A stretch of DNA of 64,000 nucleotides. Origin: Byssothecium circinans. Lineage: Eukaryota > Ascomycota > Dothideomycetes > Pleosporales > Massarinaceae. Shown one piece after another: positions 43,995 to 55,069 of this stretch. Below the pieces are notes generated by a model that was not told where the DNA came from, searched no databases, and saw nothing but the letters and a program-made list of their open reading frames with translations. Numbering within the stretch: the first letter of the stretch is position 1; each line of letters begins with the position of its first letter. Location of the stretch: contig ML977006.1 of assembly GCA_010015675.1 (NCBI GenBank), positions 364,634 through 428,633 on the forward strand, read 5' to 3'. Both the position numbers and the translations under genes were made by a program.

Positions 43995-45982
43995 ATGCCG
44001 AATTACACTTCTAAGGTTGCGAAGGCGGATGTCACCGTGCTCATCATCGGCGCAGGCGCGGGAGGCCTCGCTATGGGCTACCAGCTGAAGCATAAACTCC
44101 GATGCAACGATTTTCGGATTGTGGAACGTCGGTCGGGGATTGGAGGTCAGTTTCTCCGCAGATCCGCTTATAAGCTTCATGATCTGATCGTAGCGAAGGT
44201 TCATGGTGGTCGAACCGGTACCCCGGAGTTGTAAGTCCCCTCCGCTTCACCACATATCTAATACTTACCAACGTGCAGGCCTGCGATGTGTAAGCCAGCT
44301 TGATGTTTCTTTGATACAGGACTGAACCGTTATAGGCCAAGCGCACTATACTCTTTCTCCTTTTCACCCTACTACACATCCACACGCCTCTACCCAGACG
44401 GCTCCGAATTCCGGCAATACCTCGAAACCACCGCAGCTAAATTCGACCTAAAACCCCACATCCAGCTAAACACCGACGTCACCGATCTTCGCTGGATCTC
44501 CGACGTCTCTCAATGGGAAGCCACACTCACCCACCTCGTCCCCGGCGCCGGCGACCTCAGCACCCGCGAGCGCGAAACCAAGATCTCCTCTCAAGGCCGC
44601 GAAGCAGTTATCCTACGCACCGAAAAGATCCGCGCAAAAGTTGTCGTGAGCTGTGTCGGAGTCCTCGTCGAACCGAACCCATGACCTTCTTCCATCCCAG
44701 GCCGCGACACCTTCAAAGGCCCAGTCTTCCACACCGCGCGCTGGCGCCCCGATGTCGACCTAAATGGCAAAAACGTCGTCGTGATTGGTGCAGGTTGTAG
44801 CGCTGCACAAGTCGTTCCCTCGCTCCTCGGAGCGCCGTATCATGTCAAATCGCTAACGCAGATCATACGTCAAGCACCGTGGGTGATGTCGCGACTCGAA
44901 GAACCCTTTGGGAAAGAGAAGTTTGCTAAATACGCACCAACTGTACTCTACTACCTACCTGTGCTGGGCTGGCTGTACAGGATCGGAATACACATCCTTG
45001 TGGAAGTCATCTTTGTGAGTGTGTTCAAGAGGAAGAATGTCAAGTGGCGGAAAGCGATTGAAAAATCGACGTTGGACAGGATGAAGGAGTTAGTTCCTGA
45101 GAAGTACCATGAGATGATGACGCCGGATTATGCGTATGGGTGTAAGAGGAGGGTGTTTGATAGTGAGTGGTTGACGAGTATGCGTAAGCCGAACTTTAAA
45201 CTGGTGAATCGAGAGATTCTTGCTGTGGAGGAAAAGGGGCTGATTCTCGGCGTGCCGTATGTCGGCAGCAATACCCACAACAACTCCAGCGAGAACACTC
45301 CTCTGCGCGACATTCGCATCCCAGCCGACGCAATCATTCTAGCAACCGGTTTCCAAACCACCAGCTTCCTACACCCCCTCACCGTCCACGGTCTGTCCAA
45401 CATCTCCCTACACACCCTCTGGCGCCACCGCGGCGCCCCGCAAGCCTACATGGGCATCGCAGTAGACGACTTCCCCAACTTTTTCATGTGTCTGGGGCCG
45501 AATACCGTGAATGGGACGCACTCCCTGCTCCTTGTTATCGAGAACATGGCCGGCTATATTGGAAAGGTTGTTGAGCCAGTGGTTGCGGGGAGAGTGGCGA
45601 CGGTGGAGGTAAGGAGGGAGGCGGTGGAGAGGTGGACGGGGGATGTGAGGAGGGATTTGGGAAGCACGGTTTTTGGGGGAGGGGAAGGGGGATGTAGGAG
45701 TTGGTATGTTGAGGAGGGTAGGGTGAGTGGGGTGTTGTATCCGTAAGTTAGGTTCTTGTTTTCTGGGGACTGTTTTGGTTGGATTGAGTGAGCTTGGCTG
45801 ATCTTGCTGTTAGGCGATCGCAGAGTGAATTAACGCTAAGGTGTATGTTTCCCAAATACAGAAATTGGGTTTATAGGATGGAGGGTGGAGAGGTGTGGCG
45901 GAGAGGGAGTTGGGGGAGGGCTTGGGTGGGATGGGCGGGGAGTGTGGTGGTGGCTGTGGGGTTGTGGGTTATTTGGGGATAG
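43995..45982 (+). pseudogene. FAD-dependent Baeyer-Villiger-type monooxygenase, single nonsense codon
   Basis: Five exons: 43995-44145, 44199-44230, 44279-44289 (11 nt), 44336-45742 and 45814-45982; 589 codons. Splicing joins VTVLIIGAGAGGLAMGYQL (FAD fold) to GIGGSWWSNRYPGVACDVPS, which is family-standard only with the 11-nt exon included. FKGPVFHTARW matches the BVMO fingerprint FxGxxxHxxxW exactly; NVVVIGAGCSA is the second (NADPH) Rossmann motif; ATGFQTTSF is the late FAD motif. The one lesion is TGA at 44682-44684, between LVEPNP and PSSIPG, where relatives usually have Trp: a G-to-A change. If real, it truncates the protein at about codon 180. An in-frame ATG at 43914 is an alternative start. 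The C-terminus ends in a hydrophobic helix. Confidence 0.82.
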
Positions 45983-46997
45983 GGTGGTTAAGGGCAGTAG
46001 TTGGAGGTGAGGAGTGCTGTCTTTTGGGCGAATTAGCTGTCGCAGGGCAACAAGGTATTGTTAAGTTATCACTTGTGCGTGGGCGGTTGTCATTCTATAA
46101 CTCGCTAAGCTCACGTAGGATAGTGGCTGGATTGGGAATGCATTTCATTGCTTATGTTACGTATGGTATTTAATAGAGAAGGCGCGAAAGAATCACATCT
46201 ACGATAGAGCATATTGCGAGCTTCTCACACCCAAGTACTGTCTTTGCCACGTTAGGAACAACTCCGTGTGTGGTTATTGAATAAAGTAGGTGGTCCAGAG
46301 TATGGCATCAAATCCGTCCGTTTAGCCATCACTAGAGCTGGTAAAAGGAGTTTGTGACCGATTTACCAACAGTGTCTCTTATTCTGGTGTCCTGCCATTG
46401 GTTACGCGGCAAATTCCTCATCTACAATAAGCCTGCCGAGCCATCCACCCAGTCCTTTCCAAACATCAAAGTATTAAACGGAGAATCCAAAGTGTTGCCC
46501 TCATAATGGCCAGATGGAGTAAAAAATTAGGTATCTTCAAAACCTTATTGTCATGTAAGGAATATGTGGTGGCGCGTTTTCTCCCCATGATCGTCGTCTA
46601 ACCGATTGATCTGGCAGGGTTCACCAGGTTTCAGGTAACTAAAGAACTGGGATCCTCATTATTATTACGTTGAAACTACGCCTAGGATTATATGATAACT
46701 TTATTCAAGGTGTTTTATTAGGTGGAGAAACACGCTTGGTTTTAAGATAGAGTTGAAAGGCTGCGGTGGCATCCGATCCCTAAAATGGAGAAGATAATGT
46801 AAATCTCCCACCTTTATTTATGTTTTCGAGCGCTGGTTTGGGTTTGTATATGAGTTTCTCGTATGAATTTGGCGTCATTAGTGTTGCGAAATATATATAA
46901 GAGCGTGGGTACTGAAAGTGCTCCAGTCTGGGAGCTTGCCAAAATTGTTCGCAAGATACAAATCACTCAATCAACATTACAGCTTCGAAACTTTACG
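45983..46997. other. Intergenic, GH62 promoter side
   Basis: About 1 kb without a supportable gene. The last 110 bp before the GH62 start hold a TATA element and a transcribed leader. An ATG at 46863 in frame with GH62 exists, but the true start is the one preceding the signal peptide. Confidence 0.45.
46891..46900 (+). promoter_or_regulatory. TATA-box-like element of the GH62 gene
   Basis: ATATATATAA followed by GAGCG lies about 100 bp before the GH62 ATG, the usual fungal spacing. Confidence 0.45.
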
Positions 46998-47960
46998 ATG
47001 AAGGCTCTAACGTGCTTTGCCTGGCTCGCATTGGCGGTTAGCGTTATGGCGCAATGTTCTCTTCCCACAACATATCGCTGGACCTCGACCGGTGCTCTTG
47101 CGACACCAAAATCCGGCTGGGTTTCCTTGAAAGACTTCACTGTGGCACCCTACAATGGCAAGAAGCTCGTTTACGCAACAACGCACGACACCGGCACTAA
47201 GTGGGGTTCCATGGCCTTCAGTCTTATCAATAACTGGAGCGAGCTTGGTTCCGCTACGCAGACTGGCATGTCTGCATCCACCGTCGCACCTTCTTTGATC
47301 TACTTCGCCCCAAAAAGGATCTGGATGCTTGCCTATCAGTGGGGACCAACAGCATTCTCATACAAGACGAGCAGCGACCCAACCAATGCGAATGGTTGGT
47401 CCGGAGCGCAAACCCTCTTCAGCGGCTCCATCTCCGGTTCCAGCACGGGGCCCATCGACCAAGCCGTCATCGGCGACAGCACGAACATGTATCTCTTCTT
47501 CGCCGGCGATAACGGAAAAATCTATCGCGCCAGCATGCCCATTGGGAACTTCCCCGGCAGTTTCGGCTCCGCGTCCACCGTCGTGCTCTCAGATTCTACC
47601 AACAACCTCTTCGAAGCCGTGCAAGTCTATACCATCCAGGGAGAGAAAAGGTACCTCATGATTGTCGAGGCGATTGGTGCAAATGGACGGTACTTCCGCT
47701 CATTCACGGCGACGAGCTTGGGAGGGAGTTGGACGGGGAATGCGGCGACGGAGAGTAACCCCTTTGCGGGTAAGGCGAATAGTGGCGCGAGTTGGACGAA
47801 CGATATTAGCCATGGGGAGCTGATGAGGACCAATGCGGACCAGACGAATACGATTGATCTGTGTAATTTGCAGTTTTTGTATCAGGGTAAGGCGCCGAGT
47901 TCGGGTGGGGATTATGGTTTGTTGCCTTATCGGCCGGGTGTTTTAACACTTCAGCGCTGA
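46998..47960 (+). CDS. Secreted alpha-L-arabinofuranosidase, family GH62
   Basis: Secreted enzyme that removes arabinose side chains from arabinoxylan. 320 aa, no intron. A clean signal peptide ([19 protein letters not shown]) fixes the start at 46998. The mature chain begins [13 protein letters not shown] and runs through [20 protein letters not shown], the GH62 first blade. By family alignment from memory, Asp46 in LKDF is the general base, Asp154 in [10 protein letters not shown] the pKa modulator and Glu206 in NLFEAVQVY the general acid; all are present. It ends [15 protein letters not shown] as usual, with no carbohydrate-binding module. Intact, indicating a plant-biomass lifestyle. Confidence 0.95.
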   Translation: MKALTCFAWLALAVSVMAQCSLPTTYRWTSTGALATPKSGWVSLKDFTVAPYNGKKLVYATTHDTGTKWGSMAFSLINNWSELGSATQTGMSASTVAPSLIYFAPKRIWMLAYQWGPTAFSYKTSSDPTNANGWSGAQTLFSGSISGSSTGPIDQAVIGDSTNMYLFFAGDNGKIYRASMPIGNFPGSFGSASTVVLSDSTNNLFEAVQVYTIQGEKRYLMIVEAIGANGRYFRSFTATSLGGSWTGNAATESNPFAGKANSGASWTNDISHGELMRTNADQTNTIDLCNLQFLYQGKAPSSGGDYGLLPYRPGVLTLQR

Positions 47961-48817
47961 GGCGTTGAAGGTTGTGGGGGGCTGTGTCGAATGTCGGTTT
48001 AAATTTTTACCCACCGTATCGATTGATGAATCGTCGCAACAGAAAGATGTAGAAAAAATCTGGTGATGTGCTCTTACGTGAAATAGTCTACTCTCGAAAA
48101 GCCGACTGAAACATTTGAGCACTGAAACGTTAATCCTGCTATTGTCAAGGCTTGGAAAGCACTGCCAAACTTTTCCTAAACAAGAGGTATCGCAATAATA
48201 ATTAGGTAGTCTGTCTTGACCAAGATATCTGCGTCGGCGAATCTTAGACATAGTGTGTGAAGTCTAGAGTCGCACGCGCCGCGCTTCGAGCCTGAGGATC
48301 TGCACACTCAGTGGAGTTCCTTTAGTGGTCGCTCCAAATATGCGTACTCTGTTTGTTACCGGAATATACTTATCTCACCCTTTTTCGATGGCTTTGAGGC
48401 CGGTTTTGGAATTGATAGATAACGGTGTACTTTAGTTGTCATCATCCAAATGTCAATAAATGAAAAGGTCGAAGAAAGTTATGAGCTCTCTCTTCTAACT
48501 CTTCAGCGATGACCTTGAGTATTCTTAATGCGTTGTGGAAAATTCATTTACGTCCAGGCCCCAGCAGAAATTGAAACGTGCCGACGCTACTGTGAATCCG
48601 GATGTACGACCTTAAACGCGAAAGAATGTGGGATTGGATATGTTGCAAACATAATCGCTGCAGCAATAGCAAACCATCATTGAAGATATGACGATAGCCA
48701 TTTATGTATGGCCAGCAAGGCGAGTCAATAGAGCATAACAACGTGATATGTATACCTCGACAGTTGAGAAAAGAGGATGTGCTCGACAAGGGATTACGAT
48801 AGCTTCTTCTGATCGCT
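47961..48817. other. Intergenic between convergent genes
   Basis: Contains no frame I can support. GH62 and the PAF-acetylhydrolase-like gene converge on it, so it holds both 3' ends. Confidence 0.45.
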
Positions 48818-49999
48818 CTAGCCTCGCAATATCTTCACCTCCGGAAATTCTTTGACCTCCTCCTTCAGTACTACATCTTCAGGCTTCTCACCTAGAGCAT
48901 AAGAAAAGAAAGCTGGCAAATAACGCCCCAGGATCTCCCAAACTCGCTGCCCTGGAATGGGCCCAATGAGGCTCTCTTTCGTTGTTTTGCTCAGCTCCTC
49001 CCGAATACCTGCAATATCGGCAAGAATATTTGGATCCCAGTACGACCCATGAGAGCTATTCTTGATAGTAAATTCTTTCCGGAAATCCACGTTCGCGCTG
49101 CTGTTCAGGCTCTCCCAAAACTGCGTCCAGCTGGGGTCTGTGAACGAAGAGTGAGGCAGTGTACTGTCGCTTCCCCACAAAATGTAGGCTTGCGGTCGAG
49201 AAGGACTCCCCAATGAAGCGTTCAACACTGGCCCAAACATCCGACCGTCAAGGTTGACGCCCGCGCGGAATCTCTTGTCGTTGAGTAAGGCCGTCGCACT
49301 CGCTGCGCCGCCAAAGCTGTGACCAAACATGACGGCATTCTCGCTTTCACGTACGCCGAGTTGATCGAGCACGAATGATGCATCACGAGCTCGAACCTCA
49401 AGCGCGTGTTCGACTGATGAGGTATCGGTATCAGTTTCGTTTTTGGGTCGTTTCACGCGCCCTCCAAAGATGACATCGCCATTGGGGAACTCGACAACGT
49501 CGGTATCATAAGGGTGATCGATGGTGATGACGGTGAATCCATGGCTTGCTATTTCCTGTGCCAAGTGGTTGGAGAAAAGGCGTGTGGTGTTTAGGCCGCT
49601 GCTGAACAAGGCCAACGGCCACCGCTTATTTTTACTCCTCCTTCCTAGGACGGTGCTATTCACGTTGCAGACTCGGTGATGGAATCGCGCCGTCAGATCC
49701 CTTGGCCACCCGTAGTCGGCTAATATCTCGTCTTCAAATGCCGCGGTGACAGTTGGGAAGTACGGCACTTCGATAAGCTGCGGACAGTGAGAGCGCGGCA
49801 CGGGATCAAACCGCGAGATCATGATGCGCCTGACGTGCGAAGAGTTGAAAGGATCCAGGCGGGAAGTATCCACCCATTCTTCATTAGTGAGTGCAGTGTG
49901 GAAATGTCCCCTGCCCTGTGGCAGGATGAGTCTTGTATTTTGTGCAAGACATAATGCAACAAGAGCCAACACCCAAAAGAAGATCTTGATGTTTAGCAT
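48818..49999 (-). CDS. Secreted PAF-acetylhydrolase-like alpha/beta hydrolase
   Basis: 393-residue single-exon protein from ATG 49999, chosen because it directly precedes a signal peptide (MLNIKIFFWVLALVALCLAQ). The catalytic triad is visible: Ser211 in FGHSFGGA, Asp234 in NLDGRMFGP and His300 in NSSHGSYWD, with the spacing of platelet-activating-factor acetylhydrolase/lipase-like enzymes. ALFSSGLNTTRLFSNHLAQEIASHGF carries the oxyanion region. Several N-x-S/T sequons (NSTV, NTTR, NASL, NSSA, NSSH) fit a glycosylated extracellular enzyme. Substrate unknown; fungal members hydrolyse short acyl esters. No lesions. Confidence 0.85.
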   Translation of the reverse strand: MLNIKIFFWVLALVALCLAQNTRLILPQGRGHFHTALTNEEWVDTSRLDPFNSSHVRRIMISRFDPVPRSHCPQLIEVPYFPTVTAAFEDEILADYGWPRDLTARFHHRVCNVNSTVLGRRSKNKRWPLALFSSGLNTTRLFSNHLAQEIASHGFTVITIDHPYDTDVVEFPNGDVIFGGRVKRPKNETDTDTSSVEHALEVRARDASFVLDQLGVRESENAVMFGHSFGGAASATALLNDKRFRAGVNLDGRMFGPVLNASLGSPSRPQAYILWGSDSTLPHSSFTDPSWTQFWESLNSSANVDFRKEFTIKNSSHGSYWDPNILADIAGIREELSKTTKESLIGPIPGQRVWEILGRYLPAFFSYALGEKPEDVVLKEEVKEFPEVKILRG

Positions 50000-50550
50000 T
50001 CTGAGTGTTAGAATATGGATTAAACTCGAGAGACAGCACAAAGTAGGCACAAAGTATTTGTATAATTGGCTTTACCGTAAGAAGTTATATGCCGCGTGAG
50101 AAAACACGAAATACGAGATGAATGAACGAGCTGCCTAAAGTGGGTAAGGGCTTAGTAGAAACGGTACCCTGGCGCCCGGCGTAGTGAGCCACCCCACCAC
50201 GACAACAACCAAACTTCAACACGCGATAACTCTACCAATATGAGCTCAATTGAGGCTGCGCTTGCAGCTCTAGAGTCGCTAAAGCCTAGAGAGAAGTTTA
50301 GCTATCGTCAAATTGCAGCAGAGTATCACTGTAATCGTACAACGCTCGCGCGGAGGCACCAGGGCGTCCAAGCCTCATGCAGCACCAAAGCAGAAAACCA
50401 GCAAGCTCTCCACCCCCAGCAGGAGCTAGAGCTCCTACGCTATATTGAGCGCCTTACAAGACAAGGTCTACCTCCTACACGGCCTATGATACGACGCTTT
50501 GCCTCAGATATCGCGAAAAAAGAGCTTGGAAAAGGCTGGGTTGATTGATA

Positions 50551-52684
50551 CCGTGCTGAATCAGCCAACGCACGTTCTCACCCCGCGCACGGTTTTGACG
50601 ATGCCTGCCACCCACTTTATGAAGCTCTACAGCGCGATATAGGTGCTACAGATGCCGAATTTTTTGTAGGAGTGAATAAGAGAGCTTGAAAATTCGATTG
50701 GGAGCGATAAATTACGTGCGATAGCGTTGTGGGGGGAGAACTTTGCGGGTGCGCGTTTCCTTCGGCACTAAGGACCCCACATCTTTAATATCCATCTTAA
50801 CTACCTCTACAGCCTTAGGGGCAGTAGTAGGTGCTGGGAGTAGTGAAGGAGCCTTTGCGCGACGCCTAGCACCCTTTTTAGAGGTCTGTAGATCCTGGCG
50901 GAGTTGTTTTTCGATCTGTTTCGCGATACGCGCCTCCTCGCGCTCAATAGCCTTACTCTGCTGCTGTTGAAGGCGGATTTCTTTGGCCGCCAGCCGTAGT
51001 CGCGCGCGCTCCTCCTGTAGATCCTTCTTCTCCTGCTTCTTCTGCTCCTTAAGGCGTTGCTGCTCCGACTTTTGAAGCTGTAGAGCCTCCTCGTTGGCGT
51101 CCTTTTGTGCCTGCCTCTCACGGGCGTCCTGAACCTTCGTAGGCGACCAAAATACGGCGCCACCATGCCAATCCTCTGGCGCTTCAAGTAGTAGGGGTTT
51201 ACCGCGTTGACGGCGCTTCTTCTTATTAAGTAGAGCCTCACGTAAACGCTCGTTTTCGTGCTGTAGTATCTGCTTTTGGGCGGAGATCGCGTGGATAGTG
51301 TGAGAGAGTTAACGCGTGCGGCGGTCATGGAGATCCTCCACTACCTGCCGTAGTAAGCGCTCGATTTTTCTCCAATCTGAAGCTGAGAGTACTGACGAGC
51401 TACTCTCACTTGAGGAGGGCCTTTCTTCTACGCGTTTATTGAATCTTTGAAGGATAACGTCAGGATCGAAAGGCGACAGTCCTATAGCTTCAAAAGCGCT
51501 TAGAATCGTCGCTTCTTTGAAGGCTGTGTGCCACGCGCGATAGAAGAGGCGGAAAAAGTCTCTTTTAGTGATTGATGAGATGCCCTGGCAGTTGTATATA
51601 AAGGCACTTAGCTCAGAGGAGTACGCCGCGGAGAGAGGCTTGAAAAGACCCACGTCAAGTGGTTGAAGCGTATGGGTAGCGTGTGGGGGGTAGATAGCAA
51701 GGAGTATTCAATTCTCGTCGCAGTATTTAATGAAATCCATCATCACGTGTGAGCCGTGCCCATCTAGGATTAAAAGGCGATACGACCGACGCGCCTTTGC
51801 CTTCGTCTCCCTATCAAATACGAGCTTTAACCACGCCAGGCCTAGCTCATTATTGGTCCATCCACTTAGTGATGAGGTGAAGAAGGTGCGGTGGATCATA
51901 GGATCAAAATCCTGTAGCCATGAATCCTGTAGGTTTCTGGAAACGGCTTAATAAATAAGGGCAGGTGTAAGAGCAGATCCGTCGGCGCAAATACATGCGA
52001 TAGTCGTTATCCACTCCCTATTACTATCCTGTATCATTTGCTTGATCTCCCCACTATCATATCGCTAGCGGGAGAAGACTCTCTTCATCCTACTGAGCAC
52101 CCCAATGAGGAAGCCTTTTTCATCCATATTGTAGATATTTCGCGGCTCGACGTCGTACTGGGTAATCTTATCACGTAGGAGCTAAAAATACAGCTTATAT
52201 TTAAAGGCGGAGTCAGCTCTGTGGCGCTGGGTATCAATGCCAGTCGTCCACTTATTTACAAGCTTGATGTTGTGCCGTGTGAGAAAGCGATCTACCTAGC
52301 ATTTTCCAGGCTCTTTTCCACCAATCTGGTGCGCGAAATTTCGTATCATAACTTTCGTCGGTGGTAGGCCTCGTACGCAGAGCTCATCAATATATTTTAT
52401 AAGCTGTTGTTCTTGGGTTTGGTTGAGGAGTCGCATTTTGGAGTCGGCATCTGCACGGGTGCCTTGAACGCCGCGCGCGCGTTTTGACAGAGTTGTGCGA
52501 TCAACGTTGTATTTTTTCGCAATCTGAGTGTAATTAGGTTTTTCTCCGAGCTTCAGCGATTCAATTGCTGCAATCGCCTCATCCATATCGTGTGTGGTGG
52601 TGGAGTTATGGATTTCTGAAGTTTGTGGTGGATTTCAGAAAAGAGAGCGCGAAAAAAGAACGTGCAAAACCCGAGGAGGAACAA
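50551..52684 (-). mobile_element. Second Fot1/Pogo-type element nested in the first
   Basis: A 2,134-bp insert bordered by TA (50549-50550 and 52685-52686). Taking it out rejoins the host transposase seamlessly in frame (…GWVD, one stop, YIKRH…). Its ends match weakly: the left CCGTGCTGAATC and inverted right TTGTTCCTCCTC differ, but both are followed by GCACGTTCT and a CGCGC motif at equal spacing. It carries its own transposase in the opposite orientation. Confidence 0.8.
50712..52586 (-). pseudogene. Transposase of the nested Fot1/Pogo-type element
   Basis: From ATG 52586: MDEAIAAIESLKLGEKPNYT and VDRTTLSKRARGVQG (Psq-type HTH), PPTKVMIRNFAHQIGGKEPG, then VDRFLTRHNIKLVNKW, YNMDEKGFLIGVLSRMKRVF (catalytic Asp block), LLILDGHGSHVMMDFIKYCDEN, YPPHATHTLQPLDVGLFKPL, and a coiled-coil tail to 50712. 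Around five in-frame stops remain (for example after GKC, LYF, FSR and RRTR), so it is dead but young: most of the frame is clean. It is a distinct subfamily from the host element. Confidence 0.8.
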
Positions 52685-54409
52685 TATATTAAGCGACACT
52701 AGGTCGATCTTATCTCACGCTGGGCGACTAGGATCGATCGCTCGCGCCACTAAGCTGACTCTTAGTCAAAGTATAGCCTCTACTTCGAGCTTCTACGCAG
52801 CAAGCTCAGCCAATACGATATAGAGCCTCGCAATACGTACAATATGGATGAGAAGGGCTTTATGCTAGGAGTGCTTACTCACTTAAAACGGGTGTTCAGT
52901 AGGAGGCTATATAAGGAGGGGAAGATTAAGGCTTACATCCAGGATGGCTCACGAGAGTGGATAACGCTGCTGGCCTGTATATGCGCTGATGGATCTCGCC
53001 TTGAGCTAAGCCTCATATATCAATTAGCCTCAGGCTCGCTCTAGGACTCGTGGCTGCAGGCCTTTAATCCTGATGATCATCGAGCTCGCTTTGCCTCCTC
53101 ACCCTTAGGCTAGACGAACAATGAGATAGGCCTAGCCTAGCTAAAGCAGGTGTTTGATCCCTCCACTAAGGCTAAGGCAGGCCGATCTTATCAATTACTT
53201 ATTCTTGATAGCCATGGATCTCACCTTACGATGGATTTTATTAAGTACTGCGATAAAAACAAGATCCTCCTTGCAATCTATCCTCCTCACTTAACCCACA
53301 CGCTCTAGCCGCTCGACGTCGTCATGTTTAAGCCTCTCTCATCAGCCTACTCAGGCTACGTAGCAGCCTTCATGGAGAGGTGCTAAGGGCTTACTTTGAT
53401 AAGTAAGAGAGACTTCTATCCCATGTTTATGGCTGCCTGGGAGGCCTCATTCAAGGAGAAGACTATACTTAAGGCTTTTGAGGCAACTGGCCTCTCACCT
53501 CTTGAACTAGAGGTGATACTCAAGAGATTCAATAGCTAGCCTATACAGGGCAGCTCGAGCGATAGCGACTCCTCAGCCTTAAGCGCCTCTGATTGGAGGA
53601 AGATTAGGCAGCTGGTTGATCGCGCTGTAGCTAATAGAGACTAGAGAAAGATCTTAAAGCTTAACTAGACGATCCACCAACTCTCGATTAGATTAGTACT
53701 AGCTGAGCATGAGAATGTGAGACTTAAGGAGGCTCTCATCAACGAGAGGCAGCGTAGAAAGCGAGGCAGAGCCCTGCCTCTAGAGGCAGAGGGGGAGTAT
53801 TACGGTGGAGCTGTATTCTGGTCCCCAAGGAAGGTGAAAGAGGCACGTGATCGCTAGCACTAACAAGGGCTTGAAGAGGAGCAACTACAACAGCAGAAAG
53901 CTAAGGCAGCTCGCCTACGTGAGGAGCAGAGGCAGGAGAAACTCCAGGCAGTTAAGGCAAGGCGTGCAGCAAGGGCAGCAGCTCAATTAATGAGGCAGGA
54001 GGAGAAGGCTCGTAAGGCAGCTAATCAAGCCTCACGATAGGTAGCTCGTAGGACTTAACAACGACTCCAGCAAGCTTAAAAAACTGCCCAAAGAGGCAAG
54101 AGGAGACGCCTTAAGGCACCTACTAATTCAGGTCTAAAAAAGAGTATAGCTACGCAGCGTAAGGGTAGTAGTAAGGCCTTAGGTGCTGCAGCAGGCCCAC
54201 CACCATCTTAATCACGACACGGCCGAGCAATTAAGCTCCCAGCAAAATATAGATAGCTATATATATTAATTAAGGCCTATAGAGCTCAACACTAAAAATT
54301 ATCGCGATAATAGCTATTGTACGTGGCTCAACAACCTCAAGTTGATTGCTAGTGTTGGTGTTCAAGGTGGCTCACTACGCCGGGCGGCTCGTTACGCCGG
54401 GCGCCAGGG

Positions 54410-54645
54410 TACTGTGGAAGCGAATAAGATTACGTCTTGATTGATCGTCATTGACTCTAGCAAGAACGAAGAGCATTCTCCGAGGTGTAGTTGCGCCCGA
54501 CTTCTCCAAGACAAAGTCCAGTTCTACCGGCTGCACGTCCCTTTTCCAACAGGCGCTCCCTAGGTAGCATTCAGGCCACCTAGCTCTTGTATCACACGTC
54601 ATCAACGTAAGCAAGGGCAAAGCTTAGTCATTGGATACCTAGTTA
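54410..54645. other. Short spacer between transposon and MITE
   Basis: Unique-looking sequence that contains the original 3' flank of the peptide-precursor gene (minus strand), up to the TA at 54644-54645. Confidence 0.5.
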
Positions 54646-55069
54646 ACGTGTTTTATCAGCAAGCTGGCCACCTTAGCAAGCTGGCCACCCGAAAACCCAC
54701 CAAAAATCGCAAAAACGGCCCCCTGCAATTTCAACAACGAGACAGTAATATCGTATAAAAATTAATAACTAACCTTTTCTATCTGCTCTAGTACTCTAGT
54801 TAACATTATATAATAATAGGCCTAGCCGTTATCAAGATATGAAGGTTTGGGGGCCAATTTAATACCAAATTGCAATATCTCTAGAACTATTCAGTATATT
54901 CTTCTATAAGTCCATTGAATACCCTAAAGCAGAGAGTAAATGATTATTATAAAATTCTAGAAGATACTAATAAGGCGTGGTTGAAATTGTAGGGGGCCGT
55001 GTTTGCGATTTTTGGTGGGTTTTCGGGTGGCCAGCTTGCTGAGGTGGCCAGCTTGCTGATAAAACACGT
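54646..55069. mobile_element. 424-bp MITE with about 90-bp terminal inverted repeats
   Basis: Non-coding element flanked by TA (54644-54645, 55070-55071). Its ends are almost perfect inverted copies for about 90 bp: ACGTGTTTTATCAGCAAGCT on the left and the same inverted on the right, each with a duplicated AGCAAGCTGGCCACC unit and a shared CCCACCAAAAATCGCAAA block. The core is AT-rich with no frame. TA duplication and end structure fit a Tc1/mariner-derived MITE. It sits in the last codons of the precursor gene at 55542-54957. Confidence 0.92.

Larger units (their letters stand above)
50240..54256 (+). pseudogene. Fot1/Pogo-type transposase split by nested element
   Basis: The first part, 50240-50548, encodes an intact N-terminal DNA-binding region: EAALAALESLKPREKFSYRQ, CNRTTLARRHQGV (Psq-type helix-turn-helix) and PPTRPMIRRFASDIAKKELG. 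After removing the insertion the frame continues at 52687 with IKRH, ISRWATRIDRSRH, YNMDEKGFMLGV, ILDSHGSHLTMDFI (second Asp motif) and IYPPHLTHTL, then a long Glu/Lys/Arg coiled-coil tail ending near LPAKYR at 54256. Stop codons, mostly TAG where Gln is expected, are scattered through the second half; the first is a TGA at the junction. Inactive, but one of the better preserved transposases in the window. Confidence 0.8.
50167..54409 (+). mobile_element. Fot1/Pogo-type DNA transposon interrupted by a second element
   Basis: Flanked by TA (50165-50166, 54410-54411). Ends: CCCTGGCGCCCGGCGTAGTG on the left; the inverted right end starts CCCTGGCGCCCGGCGTAACG and then repeats GCCCGGCGTAGTGAGCCACC, so the right terminal repeat is longer by one internal duplication. 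Without the nested element (50551-52684) it is about 2.1 kb and encodes one transposase on the plus strand. Confidence 0.88.

Noticed and set aside
29830..45982. Possibility that TAG is read as Gln in this organism
   Set aside because: Intact genes here end in normal stops and contain no internal TAG. Lesions also include TAA and TGA, and broken genes lie among clean neighbours. C-to-T mutation explains the pattern better.
46863..46997. Upstream in-frame ATG as the GH62 start
   Set aside because: It would bury the signal peptide 45 residues inside the protein; ATG 46998 gives a standard secreted enzyme.
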